From Diadema setosum (lineage: Eukaryota > Echinodermata > Echinoidea > Diadematoida > Diadematidae), in assembly GCF_964275005.1 (NCBI RefSeq), contig NC_092696.1, positions 30,589,006-30,653,005 of the forward strand: a stretch of DNA of 64,000 nt. The letters are read 5' to 3'. The notes beneath the pieces are model-generated. The model did no database searches and was not told the origin of the DNA. It saw only the letters and a program-made list of their open reading frames with translations. How positions within the stretch are numbered: position 1 is the stretch's first letter; the number at the start of each line of letters is the position of its first letter. Positions 35,987 to 46,670 of the stretch are shown in pieces. The translations under genes were made by a program, and so were the position numbers.

Positions 35987-36149
35987 ATATTCATACCACC
36001 TGGTCAACAAACACCCTAAACAATGAGTTCACGGCCATAACTGAAGTAACATTCACCTCATCACACTGATACACAAAATAACACTCAACGTACAAACCAA
36101 GATTCATCCGAACACAATGCACACCGCACTGCACCGCACGTCCTTCTTA

Positions 36150-36279
36150 CAATTACTTCCCACTCAGTGAGTTGCAAGATTTTCTTTATGTATCTCTTCG
36201 TTGTGCCCTTTGCACAATTACCCCCCACTCAGTGAGTGGCAAGATTTTCTTTATGTATCTCTTTACCTGGGGCCATCTT
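36150..36279 (+). repeat. Two 65-bp tandem units in the LINE A 3' UTR
   Basis: acaattac(t/c)(t/c)cc, cactcagtgagt(t/g)gcaaga and tttctttatgtatctctt repeat with a 65-bp period. A related cactcactgagtggc phrase occurs in the LINE at 6148 (about 6521). Confidence 0.85.
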
Positions 36280-36380
36280 CCTCGTCAAGCTAAGCTTATG
36301 ATGATGGTCCCCTGCATTTCATTTTTATCATTTCCTATTGCTTCCTTTCATATATGATATTCGTTCTTGAAAAAAAAAAA

Positions 36381-36991
36381 AAAGAAAATGTATGTAAGAT
36401 CCAAACGTTACGAATATTAGCTGTGTAAAAAAAAGCAATGCCTATTACATTTCAAGAAAAAAAGAAACATTAGGACATTCGGACAATCTTCCCACACCCA
36501 AATACAATTAAAAAAAAAAAATGTAATACCCATGGAGCGTAAAGTGGGCCAGACTATAGGGAAATACTAAATTCGTTCTCATTTTATATAGTTTATCGCT
36601 GTCCCACACCTTCCCGGCCAGAAAAGTGAAAAAAAAAAATGCTGTCACCTCATCCCCCAACCCAAAAATGGCTTTCAGAGTTTCGAAAAATATGCATTCA
36701 AATAGTACAAGGAAAAAAAATTTCAGCACCAATGGTCAAGCGATGTCATGCGTATATGGGTACCACCTAAAATGACCATTTGTGGGAGAAATTTCGTAAC
36801 TTGACTTTGCGGTTCTGCCTGTCCACCGCTCCGAGTGTGTTGTAGCATTCCTTCAGGTAAATGCGCTGCAGCTTGGCAACACGAGTTGTGTGGCTTCCCA
36901 CGCGTCTCTGTGTTCCCATGCGAGTGGAAAACAGAAAACGTCGAAGGACATAATCGTCTACAGCATCTCCTGTACAATTCCCTGTACCTAT
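36381..36991. other. Unassigned DNA
   Basis: A-rich tracts. No gene, RNA or repeat family recognised. Confidence 0.5.
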
Positions 36992-37098
36992 AGAGGTTCG
37001 TTGATCCAAAAATGAAATTCGGAATAACAAACCTTCGAACAAAGAACCTCGGACTAAAGAGCCTTCAGAATAACGAACTTTTGCAATAACGAAATGTA
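36992..37098. repeat. Diverged cggaataacgaacc satellite block
   Basis: Units such as ttcggaataacaaaccttcg and ttcagaataacgaactttt, matching the right half of the 30703-31125 satellite. Confidence 0.7.
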
Positions 37099-38223
37099 AC
37101 CCACTCCCCACATACACACACACACACACCAGAACTGATACCACGTTCGTTCCTGATGAAACGACTTCCGAATGCTGATAAATAAGACATAATAGACCGG
37201 GGGCCCAGAGCATTTATTCAGCTGAAAAGGGTCACACTTTTTGATGGTCTCATCGTATAAGGATGTGGCAAAGGGTCAATAAAATAAATTGCTGGCAAGT
37301 CACATCCTGTACCGTAAGCCCAGGGACCACAAAAAGGGACCCCGAAAAATGAATTTATTCAGTCGAAGGGGGTCACGGACAAAAGTTGGTGGATATTGTT
37401 CCTTTGGGTGTACTTATTATGAAAACAGCAATGCCAGCTATTTTATCCTGTACGGGGCCCCAGACAGTAGCCCCAAAGGGCCCCACAAATATGGTGTTAT
37501 TCAGCTGAAAAGGGTCACGGCTAATTTCTTTTGCAATGGAAGTAGTTCCCATCAGAGATATCCAAAGCACCAATGCCAGCTATTTTATCCTGTACGGGGC
37601 CCCATACAGTAGCCCCAAAAGGCCACACCCCCCATAGGCCCTACGTACAAACACATACAAACATTGATTTTATTCAGTTGCAAAGAGTCACGGCTAATTT
37701 CTTTTGCAATGGAAGTAGTTCCCATCAGAGATATCCAAAACACCAATGCCAGCTATTTCATCCTTTACGGGGCCCCAGACAGTAGCCCCAAAGTGCCCCA
37801 CCCCCATAGGCCATACGTACAAACACACACAAACATTGATTTTATTCGTGCAGCTGATAAGAATCACGGCTAATTTCTTTTGCAATGGAAGTAGTACCCA
37901 TCCAGTTAAGGGGCCCCCAGCCAGTAGCTGGAAAGTGCTCCCGTATTATTTTATTCTAAGTGAAAAGAATCACTGCTATAATTTCTTTTGCAATGGAAGT
38001 AGTACTCAACGAGGTATCAAAAACACCGACATCAGTTATGTAGCTGTATGGGGCCCCACGGAGTGTTTCTAAAGTGTCCCCACATGTAATTCCACTATCA
38101 AGATCTGCACCCCGATCTATTCAATCTGTCAGATGGGAGAGAGCGGCAAAAGTGTACGGGGACCGGGAGCATCGTAGCAGCTGCCTTGGGTGATGGGGTT
38201 GGATCTGGCAATTTTACAGAATC

Positions 38224-38259
38224 GGGAAGAAATTTTGAACTGGTTCAAAATTTCTTCCC
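38224..38259. repeat. Perfect 17-bp hairpin in the foldback core
   Basis: GGGAAGAAATTTTGAAC, 2-bp loop, then its exact complement. A symmetrical site of this kind could be a protein-binding palindrome or a structural hairpin. Confidence 0.85.
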
Positions 38260-38503
38260 CATCTCCCCATCAAGATTGACCTATTTTGAATCGTAGCTCA
38301 AACGGGGAGAGAGCAGTGACAGTGTAAATACCGCGGGATGAGCATAACAATTCCAGGTTTTTCTGACCGTAGTGACAGTGGCACAAGAACGGGAAGTAGT
38401 CTAAACTAGACACCGACGACATGGTCCCGCTGCTGCGCCGCTTTCTTTATCAAAGCACAACCTTCCCGCTTTAACGACGCTCTCACTAAGTTCACTACTC
38501 TCG

Positions 38504-38510
38504 TATAAAA
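38504..38510 (+). promoter_or_regulatory. TATA-box-like TATAAAA
   Basis: TATAAAA, 97 bp upstream of the ATG at 38607, within CG-containing DNA. Confidence 0.35.
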
Positions 38511-38606
38511 TCAAGGCCTGTTCCTACGACGCTTCATTCCTGCTTCGATAACGCTGTTGGCCGCTTTAGCTACGCTGTCCCTACACTTTCCCAGACTCAA
38601 TTACGC

Positions 38607-38774
38607 ATGTCTTCCGCTCTCGCCGCTCTAAAATCGAACGTGGCCGATACGCTGGAAAATGTTTGCCAGAGCAGCAAAACTGATGATGATGAGGAGGACG
38701 TTGTCGTTGTCGCGAAAAAGAAGACGAAGGAGCGCATACTAGTATTTAAGAAGAAGAAGAGATGCAAACAATAA
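38607..38774 (+). CDS. Small intronless ORF in the foldback core
   Basis: A 55-codon frame starting MSSALAALKSNVADTLENV, then an acidic block (TDDDEED), VVVV and a lysine-rich end (KKKTKERILVFKKKKRC). It has a TATAAAA 97 bp upstream, and AATAAA overlaps and follows the stop (38770-38785). The composition suggests a small nuclear or nucleic-acid-binding protein, but no family is recognised. It may be a captured host gene, an element gene or chance. The codon pattern (GTCGTTGTC and similar) is GC-richer than the arms. Confidence 0.35.
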   Translation: MSSALAALKSNVADTLENVCQSSKTDDDEEDVVVVAKKKTKERILVFKKKKRCKQ

Positions 38775-40074
38775 AGAGAATAAAGCAAAACACATTGAAG
38801 CTACTGTCTGGGGCCCCGTGCAGGATAAAATCTGACTTTGGTATTTTGGATATCCGATGGGTACTACTTCCATTGCAAAAGAAATTAGCCATGACCCTTT
38901 TCGGCTGAATGAAACCAATATATATGTGTGTGTGTGTGTGTATGTGTGTGTAGGGGGCACTTTTGGGCTACTGTCTGGGGCCCCGTACAGATGAGTACTG
39001 ATGAGTACTACTTCCGATTGCAAAAGAAAGTAGCCGCGACCCTTTTTTCTGCTGAATAAAATCAATGTGTGTGTGTGTGGGGGGGGGGGGGGTAAGGGGC
39101 AATTTGGGGCTACTGTCTTGGGCCCCGTAAAGGATAAAATAACTGGCTTTGGTATTTTGGCCTTATCTGATGGGTACTACTTCCATTGCAAAAGAAATTA
39201 GCCGTGACCCTTTTCAGCTGAATGAAACTATTGTGTGAGTATGTGTGTAGGGGGGGGGGGGGCACTTTGGGGCTACTGTCTGGGGCCCCGTACAGGATAA
39301 AATAGCTGGCTTTGGTGTTTTGCATATCTCTGATGGGTACTACTTCCATTGCAAATTAAATTAGCCGTTACTCTTATCAGCTGAATAAAGTCAATGTGTG
39401 TGTGTGTTTGTACGTAGGGCTTATAGAGGACGGGGCACTTTGGGGCTACTAGCTGGGGCGTCATGCAGGATAAAATAGCTGGCTTTGGTGTTTTGGATAT
39501 CTCTGATTGGTACTCCTTCCATTGCAAAAGAAATTAGCCATGACTCTTTTCAACTGAATAAAATCAAGGTTTGTGTGTGTTTGTACGTATACGATAGGGC
39601 CTATGGGGGGGGGGGGTGGGGCCCTTTGGGGCTACTGTCTGGTGCCCCGTACAGGATAAAACAGCTGGCATTGGTGTTTTGGATATCTCTGATGGGAACT
39701 ACTTCCATTGCAAAAGAAATTAGCCGTGACCCTTTTCAGCTGAATAACACCATATTTGTGGGCCCTTTGGGGCTACTGTCATGGGCCCCGTACAGGATAA
39801 AATAGCTGACATTGCTGTTTTCATGATAAGTACACCGAAAGGAACAATTTCCACCAACTTTTGTCCGTGACCCCCTTCGGCTGAATAAATCCATTTTTCG
39901 GGGTCCCTTTTTGTCGCCCCTAGGCTTACGGTACAGGATGTGACTTGCCAGCAATTCATTTTATTGACCCTTGGCCACATCCTTATATGATGTGACCATC
40001 AAAAAGTGTGACCCTTTTCAGCTGAATAAATGCTCTGGCCCCCCGGTCTATAATGGACCGTATGCAGAAAAGAA

Positions 40075-40093
40075 GCATCCGCCCGTACGCACG

Positions 40094-40120
<27 letters not shown>
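40075..40120 (+). repeat. (CA)n simple repeat
   Basis: acacacacac tract beside the right end of the foldback element. A longer (TG)n lies at 40654-40696. Confidence 0.85.
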
Positions 40121-40128
<8 letters not shown>

Positions 40129-40298
40129 AAACGGACACTAAATTATCATGTGCGCGCGCGTATACACACTTCCTTGAAACCTCACCATGACTTTTTACAT
40201 GGCATGTTTGCATGGATGTAACCATGTAAGTTATGTGTTAATATTTCAATGACTATGTCCAGAACGATATTACCCAGCAAAATGTGCTTCGAGGGCGG

Positions 40299-40315
40299 GC
40301 GACAATCCGTGTCGC
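40299..40315 (-). repeat. Isolated copy of the ACGGATTGTCGCC motif
   Basis: gcgacaatccgtgtcgc is the reverse complement of the motif clustered at 18870-19021. Confidence 0.7.
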
Positions 40316-40650
40316 TACAACCCTCACTTTCCATACCAAAACATTGTATATATATATATATATAACGCAACTCAATGCCAGATTAATGGATAGTCACTTG
40401 ATAGACTGACTTCCACATCGGGTTGCGCCTGGAATCTATGTTACAATTATGCGTTTCTTTTTTTTTTTTTTTCAGGCTTCGGTCTCATCAAATCATTTTT
40501 TTTTTTTTTTTTTTTTACTATGAATAGAGCTGTCTGCCTTCCAATTTAACCAACAAATAATAACATAAATAAATCAAACCACAGCCTTTCCTTATCTTGA
40601 ATAAGCTGAAATTGACATCCCTTTTCATTCTATTATCAAACTACTGTAGA

Positions 40651-40698
<48 letters not shown>

Positions 40699-40922
40699 GA
40701 TGTACCGTTTGTACGTCTCATTGCTTGTGATCAACGGACGAAAGTGACTGTACGTCATTTGTAATGTATTCAATGCAGAAACCTGATTACAGATCTCAAA
40801 TGTCAAACAAAACAAACAATTATGATGAATGCAGTGAAAAGCATCAACATGGCTTTTCAACGGTTACAAATAATAATTAAATGAAATAGTATTATCTGTT
40901 GATCACTTCATTTCATTTCCAG

Positions 40923-41082
40923 GCGGAGTAGAAGCAATCGCTATAACTCAGTCACCAAGGATGCTTTACATAATGCACTGGAGTACGCTCACTCAGATGT
41001 CAATTGATCCAGACGGAAATGAGACGGATGTAGTGGAACTCCCTAGAGCGACCAGGGTCCGTGCTTTTGTACACTACAATGG
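40923..41082 (+). CDS. YWTD gene, second visible exon
   Basis: Acceptor tttcatttccAG at 40921-40922; donor GG|GTATAAAT at 41083. The 160-bp exon encodes GVEAIAITQSPRMLYIMHWS, then TQMSIDPDGNETDVVELPRA and VRAFVHYNG, one full YWTD-type propeller blade (MLYIMHW is the YWTD-like strand, MSIDPDG the following turn). It enters in phase 1 and leaves in phase 2, matching both neighbours. Extracellular propeller part. The YWTD core is diverged. Confidence 0.75.
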
Positions 41083-41157
41083 GTATAAATACCTTTTACT
41101 ACCTTACAAGGGTTAAAGGGGTTTCATAGATCGAAATTATATGGAACTCTTTTGACT

Positions 41158-41236
41158 CTCTCTGTCTGTCTGTCTGTCTCTCTCTCTCGCTAAAAGGGTT
41201 TAATAGTTCTACATATAAAATATGGTGATATACCTA

Positions 41237-41272
<36 letters not shown>

Positions 41273-41282
41273 GCACACACAC
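41158..41282 (+). repeat. CT/TCTG and CA simple repeats
   Basis: tctgtctg and tctctctc tracts followed by cacacacaca, within the intron after the second exon. Confidence 0.85.
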
Positions 41283-42334
41283 ATTTATCCAACAATAAGA
41301 CAAATAAAAATGGGGAGACAGGTCTGTCAGTAGGCTAATTCATTCAAAGAAGGTAGGGACCTGACAAACGCGCAGTGACGACCTCTAATTTAAGAACTAC
41401 AAACCACTTCATGTATTATGGATAAACTATCACGACTTGTCATGATTTGAAGGAATATAATCAGCTCTCCTTGGCCATGTTCGATCTGCACTTGTTCATA
41501 ATAATTGAAATGGGGTACATTAGTAATGATACACATTAGATGTTCTGACTCATTGGCCGATATTTAAAAAAAAAATGAAATTATGAAAAATTATGAAGAC
41601 AATGACTAAAATATGAAGAGGTTAGTCCCCCCCCCCCTTCCCAACACACATATAGTTCCTTTAGTAGTTCATTACATAATATAATATATTTTATTACAAA
41701 TCTGTCTCGTCACAATGCACATTTGACAGATTTTCCTTAGTTTATGTATCATTGATATAGATTTCCTCAAGGTTATTTCTGAAAGCTTTACACATAGCCT
41801 GCAAAAAAACCGAGGGAAAATTTAGAAAAGTGACACTTTTTGTTTTGCACTTGTTTAACCTAAGGTGGTAGTACACACATTTTGTTTCCATAATCAGAAG
41901 TGTTTCATGGTATTTTACGTCATATACACATCCCCGTGTACCAAAGGAAGCTTTGTGAAAACTTTGTCAGCACATATGCATTTGTTTTCAAATTTCCCAT
42001 TTTCCAATTAGTGCTCCGTTGTTTTCCTTAAACTTTCTACTTGACTGCAGAGGTTGTTTTAAAAAGAAACAAGCAAGCAAACAGAGCTTCCTCAAAGAAT
42101 ATTATTCAAAGTAGCATAAGCAGTTAAAGAAATAATCATGACCAAAAAAATATAGCGTATCTGAAAAAGTTAAAGATTCTCCTCTCTCTCTCTCTCTCTC
42201 TCTTGTCTTTCTTTCTAGCCTATGTTTCATATTCGGCCATGAAAGCAACCCTGCCTGATGATGGAAACGTAATTTATCAGTAAAACACGATGGCTATGTG
42301 GAAGAATTTGTGTCTTTTTTTTTCTTTGTTTTAG
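41283..42334 (+). other. Rest of the intron between YWTD exons 2 and 3
   Basis: AT-rich, with a C run (41630-41638) and a CT repeat (42182-42203). Nothing coding seen. It ends with the acceptor tttgttttag. Confidence 0.6.
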
Positions 42335-42462
42335 GTATGTGTACTTTACGAGAAACAAACGTGCTGGTATAATGTGTAAAAATCTTCAAGACGGAGCCGA
42401 TTGCACTCCTCTGAGCACAACTGATAACAAATACATCTCCGGCTTGTCCATCGACACAAGTT
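42335..42462 (+). CDS. YWTD gene, third visible exon
   Basis: Acceptor ttgttttAG at 42333-42334; consensus donor GTAAGT at 42463. The 128-bp exon encodes YVYFTRNKRAGIMCKNLQDG, ADCTPLSTTDNK and YISGLSIDTS, another propeller blade (YVYFT as the YWTD strand, then the basic side-strand and an I-x-G-L-x-I-D turn). It enters in phase 2 and leaves in phase 1. The gene must continue, since no EGF or stop follows. No later exon was recognised in the remaining 21 kb. Confidence 0.75.
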
Positions 42463-43120
42463 GTAAGTATAGGACGCAAAATGAATTGTTTTAAAGTCAT
42501 CTTTAGTGCATTCATGCCTCAAAATTTCAGGGACACTCCATGCGATTTTTCTAATTTCACAGCTTACATTAAAGTCGATAGTGACGTCTATAGAATTATG
42601 GAATTTATTGTGGTCCTTGATGTGACAAACCAATGCTCTACAACCCCTCAAAACATACGCACATTCTAGTCATGTGCCAATACAGTGTTATTACAATACC
42701 ACTTGTTCACCTATGTTGAATTTATGCACGTTATATACAGTTGCTCTGTTTCCTTAAGCACTTCATCGATACCTCCATTTGCAAGTGAAGCTGCTATGCA
42801 ACCATCCTTGCTCAATGTGATTTATTTGTCATGAATTTAAAAACATGTTCATCCATCATCCCGTGATCACTATTAATTTGAAGCTGTGGACCCAGTTTGA
42901 ACATTTATAGATATCAAAATGCTATAGTCTGAAACTTTATAGTTCGGAGTTCTCTTTTAAAGTCAAATTTTGGAAAAGACGCAAACAGTGAAGGGATGTT
43001 AGAATCTATTGTTTGTGTAAGATATGTTTACTTTTATATATTACAGCAACATCAAAACAAATTCGAAGAGCTTATAATAGCATTCATAGGGGTATTGTTA
43101 TGCTACAGAAAGTTGCTAAA
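42463..43120 (+). other. Intron or flank after YWTD exon 3, unassigned
   Basis: A frame at 42531-42669 follows a possible acceptor (aaatttcag) and encodes DTPCDFSNFTAYIKVDSD, but its phase does not fit the exon at 42462. No gene called. Confidence 0.5.
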
Positions 43121-43122
43121 CC

Positions 43123-43270
43123 TGTGATTGTATTGTATTGAATTGTATTTATTTTCCGCCATTAAAAAGATATACAAACAAAAGATATATTACATAAAAC
43201 AGACCTTCAATAGAAGAATGACCCTTTTCAGCGCTGTTTTAAGCAGGAGTCCCTTAAAAATATAAACAAA
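43123..43270 (-). mobile_element. LINE-type 3' tail remnant
   Basis: On the minus strand, ggcggaaaataaatacaatt is followed by (AATAC)n, the look of a CR1-like 3' end. No coding part remains. Confidence 0.4.
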
Positions 43271-43429
43271 CACTACATGTCAGTAACATAAGAAGAAAAT
43301 ACAAACCTTCAGAGAAATACATATTAGCACTTTCTTTTGCAAAAACTTCCAAGAATATCTATACTGGTAATACATGTATGCACTCAGTTTCAAGAAAAAT
43401 CCTACATGAGGGAAAAAGTAACATTTTTG

Positions 43430-43790
43430 AGGAGTTAAAGGCAGCCGGTCGTCGCAGGCGATTCGCAGCTCAGTAGAAAAGCACGACAAGCTGCTCCTCC
43501 CGTTATTGTACCCCCGTACGTACCGAATGCCGAACACGACGCTACGCAGCGCACCAGCGAAAACCTGATGGGGCACGAGCGCCGTGCGAGCTGTCCACTG
43601 TAATTTCAACATGGACGCCCGAATACCTACCGAATGGGGCCGAATAGGTGCATGCACAAAACCGCACAACAGCCATGCGCATGAAAATCTCTCCCGGTCC
43701 GCGACACAACAAGTAGTGAGAGCTGTCGGGTGTACGTACGTACGTATCTGGCTCCAGTCTCTGTTTATATGCACTATGGTGCCAATTTCA
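43430..43790. other. CpG-rich patch, no gene assigned
   Basis: A GC-rich, CpG-rich stretch (tacgtacgtacgt at 43732-43744) in AT-rich DNA. Long frames exist on both strands but match nothing. It could be a promoter region or a repeat. Confidence 0.35.
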
Positions 43791-44243
43791 GCAATCTAGG
43801 CAATAATATTTAAAAATGTCTGAAAATATTATATAACAATATCATAAATTATTCATATATTACGTTCTTTAATATTTGGTATTTATAAATATGCTTTGAT
43901 GAAGAAATATTAAAACTCTAAGCTTCATGTATAGCAAGTTGCAATGCATATGGCCATATGGCAGGTTGTTATGATCTCATCGTGCAATGTTGTCTGCTGC
44001 GTCAGCTGCATGTGTTATACGTACAGCTTACAGTACGTTGGGCCGGATCGTAACATAACAAAGTTGACAGAAAGTCGTCGGTACCGGTATGTCAGTATCA
44101 ATATTGTGTGTGGTATGCGAGTACTGTTTGCAATAAAAAGTGCTGTACTGTTTCGGCTTAGCCTTGGCTTTGGTTTAGTAATGAAACCTCACAATGGAGA
44201 TCAAACAGCCGTCCAACTCGAGGCAACGTATCTACTTGTTTGA

Positions 44244-44520
44244 CGCTATATCGACGAGTGGAGAACGGAGAGAGACGTGTTCTTAGCTGGAGGACAAGTA
44301 AGAGACCAGAGGGGGAGGCTTCAGCGTCAGCGTGCCGATGAAAATTTTGCTTTCCACTTGCTGGAGTTGCATGAACAGTTTTGCAGGAATTTTTATTTAG
44401 AATGTGCAAATTCGTGTTACGACATGCACGGTGGAATTGTGTTGCCACGGCTTACGCCAATCAAGCAACCCCAGCTGGCCAAGTCAACAACTTCAAGGAA
44501 TCCAGATCCAGATGATGTGT
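44244..44520 (+). CDS. Unknown exon-like ORF
   Basis: An open frame after a stop at 44241 reads RYIDEWRTERDVFLAGG, then RADENFAFHLLELHEQFCRN and FYLECANSCYDMHGGIVLPR, and runs to DPDDV beside a consensus donor (gatgt|GTAAGTAG at 44521). Codon use looks protein-like, with mixed G/C third positions. No ATG or strong acceptor at the left, and no family recognised. It may be a host exon or the remnant of a mobile element. Confidence 0.3.
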
Positions 44521-44942
44521 AAGTAGAAGTCTTACACATGAATCAGTGATTGAAGTGGAATGACTTTTTCTAATCTAGTATCAGTAACTTTAGGGCATTT
44601 GCGTTTGATCGACAAGTAGGCCTATTTTTCTATGTATAATTCCGCGTTCTCATTTATGTCAAATTATGATAATGCCGTAATTGAAATGACATTTGCTGGG
44701 TCAGTTTAATGTCATTAGTCCCATTAAACGAGAAGTTTTTCATATCAATCATGTTATGCAAATTCCCCAAGAATATGATTTAGGATTTGCAAATAAATAA
44801 AAAAAAAAATGAATAGATCTATCGCAAGCTCCATCATACATGTAGTCTAACCCAATAGATCTGGTAGAACTCTAACGTTTAAACAGGGGAACTAAAGGTG
44901 CAAAGATGATAGATCTAACAATAATAGATTCTAGTTTAGGCC
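44521..44942. other. Unassigned AT-rich DNA
   Basis: Nothing recognised. Confidence 0.5.
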
Positions 44943-45149
44943 CTACTTCGACTTGAAGGTGTGTCGGTTGGTGCACGGCCCCCTTCTATCACGGCCACAG
45001 TTACACTGTGCAGTGCAACTGTGGCCGTCGGCCCTGCACGGGCACAGTCGCTTCCCCGTCCTGAATTTACACACGCCAGGGCAAGTATGGTTGGACCTAC
45101 TACTAATCGACCGCCTAATGTTTATCTGCTTGATAAGAATATTTAACAC
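44943..45149 (-). CDS. Cysteine-rich CXC-like ORF fragment
   Basis: The minus strand encodes HTCPGVCKFRTGKRLCPCRA and DGHSCTAQCNCG, then GPCTNRHTF. The C-x3-C...C-x-C...C-x3-C-x-C...C spacing resembles CXC (tesmin/TSO1-like) zinc motifs, also found in some transposon proteins. The plus strand shows a GC-rich hairpin (ggccacagtt ... aactgtggcc) over part of it. The frame is short and bounded by a poly-T stretch on the upstream side. Exon or transposon remnant cannot be decided. Confidence 0.3.
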   Translation of the reverse strand: MLNILIKQINIRRSISSRSNHTCPGVCKFRTGKRLCPCRADGHSCTAQCNCGRDRRGPCTNRHTFKSK

Positions 45150-45179
45150 TGAAATTCACATAAAAAAAAAAAAAACTTG

Positions 45180-46079
45180 ACCTACGTGATTGAGAAAATC
45201 CAGCTCTATCAAATGCCGTTGTTCCGTTTTCGATTCGAAGTTTCAGTGCAAAAATATCGCCGACGAACTTGCGTGGCCTCGTTTCAGCTCCCCGCGGTAA
45301 ATCGCGTTAATAGGATCGACCGCTGTTTTTGCATTGACAATGCACGTAAACCGAGTTGTATTGAGCACCGTGTTGTACGAAGCTTTTTAGAAGCCTTTTA
45401 GAAACTTCCATAGACATTACATTGTGCTGTCATTACGATTCGGTGAAAATATTCATTCGAAATTTTGTCCTTGATTAAAACCATTAATGAACAATGAATT
45501 ATCGCGTTTTCCCACACCATCCTCATCTACATTCAAAGCCAATCCATTTTTATGTGCTTTGCGCGCAGAGAAGTGCGTACTAAGTGTTCAGTGCGCGAAT
45601 TATACGCGGTCGGTTTCAATAAGGGTGGTCGATATGTAGTAGGGCTACACAAGACACAGGGTCTCCGACCCAATCGTCCGCGTTCAGAATGGACAACTCG
45701 GCGGTAATATCCGCTACCCATGACGATGTGTCATCGTCCATGATGGCCACCCTACCTATATATAATCTGATCTGACGACTACAGTGTAGTTAACGACTGA
45801 CGACGTTCGACGGTGCGATGAAGAGAAGGCGTACACTGTAGTCGTACAAGTATAGGCAGCTAGCTACTATAGCTCATGCGAACATTGCATCACACAGTAC
45901 ATACAGTATACCATACATTCAATTCACATTACACAAAACGTACTCCCCGCGCTCAGATCAATCAAGCGAGCAAACGAAATACTATAGCGCGATACATTGC
46001 TTTAGGGATGTCTTGCGCACACACACATTTCGCTTCGTAGCAACTTCGGAAGCGAGTTTACGTGCTGCCGCCCGCGGCT
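45180..46079. other. Unassigned DNA
   Basis: Short inverted phrases (gacgatgtgtcatcgtc near 45722; ctacagtgtag near 45779 with cactgtagtc near 45834). No gene seen. Confidence 0.5.
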
Positions 46080-46670
46080 GAAATATGTCCATGTATCCTC
46101 GCGACTGGGTGTCTTTAACCTTGATCTTGACCCCTGACCTTGGACCCATGACCCCCAAATTCCCTAGATGATCACTGCCAGTCACTACGTGCAAATTCCG
46201 AATCGCTGTACTCAGTATGCATATTTAGGCCTACGAAGTTCCATGAAGGTGCCTCGAACCATTTGCGAGATATGGAGAAAAAAAGTTAAATTGTAACATT
46301 TTCTCTTGACCTTTGACCTTTGATCTTTGAAAATCTCTATTCAGTAGTACACGTATACCCTACGTTTCAATACTTCAAGGCATTGCATAGATATAGGGGA
46401 AATAGTGAAATTTTTAGCATTTGACCTTTGCACTTGAGCATGAGCAAACGAAAGTGGATAGGCGCAGCTTAGCCCACTCACATAATATATATACATAATT
46501 ATACCTACCAAGTTTCATTTAGGATACCTCAAACAGTTTTTGCTTTGTTTTGCTTTGTTTTTAGTTACGCTGTAAACAAATTTGATTATGGACGGAAGGA
46601 CAGACGGACAACCCGAAAACATAATGCCTCCGCGACACTTCTTGGCGGAGGCATTATTATTATTTTTTTT
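46080..46670 (+). repeat. Dispersed repeat of the tgacctttgacc type
   Basis: Repeated tgacctttgacctttgatct-type phrases, then acggacggacaacccgaaaa-type text and a terminal hairpin (ataatgcctccg ... cggaggcattat, about 46621-46660). Common in marine invertebrate genomes. Non-autonomous and noncoding. Confidence 0.55.

Larger units (their letters stand above)
33561..36380 (+). mobile_element. LINE family A, 5'-truncated but well preserved
   Basis: Starts at the (AAAT)n tail of LINE B. The 5' half (ORF1 and most of the endonuclease) is missing. The 3' UTR carries two 65-bp tandem units and the phrase gatgatggtcccctgc, and ends in an A-run near 36370. The related decayed copy is at 6148-9840. 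Confidence 0.8.
37192..40051. mobile_element. Foldback element with tandem-repeat arms, 2860 bp
   Basis: Outer ends ATAGACCGGGGGCCCAGAGC (37192) and its near complement (ending 40051). The left arm reaches about 38060 and the right arm starts at about 38800. Each arm is built of diverged direct units of about 170 bp containing tttcttttgcaatggaagta and ggggccccagacagtagccc. The unique core holds a hairpin and a small ORF cassette. No transposase and no clear target duplication. Confidence 0.8.
10749..40922 (+). other. Transposon-filled intron of the YWTD gene
   Basis: Starts with GT after the exon at 10748 and ends with a tttcatttccag acceptor at 40922. Joining the flanking exons keeps the frame across YWTD repeat sequence, which supports one intron. 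It is inferred that no small exon hides inside. The content is listed separately: MITEs, LINEs, two foldback elements and a 7.3-kb TIR element. Confidence 0.55.

Noticed and set aside
42531-42669. Possible fourth YWTD exon after aaatttcag
   Set aside because: The protein-like frame needs phase 2 entry but the exon at 42462 ends in phase 1, and no YWTD strand is present.
43280-43774. 164-codon minus-strand frame in a CpG-rich patch
   Set aside because: Opposite strands are both partly open, composition is driven by GC content, and no domain is seen.
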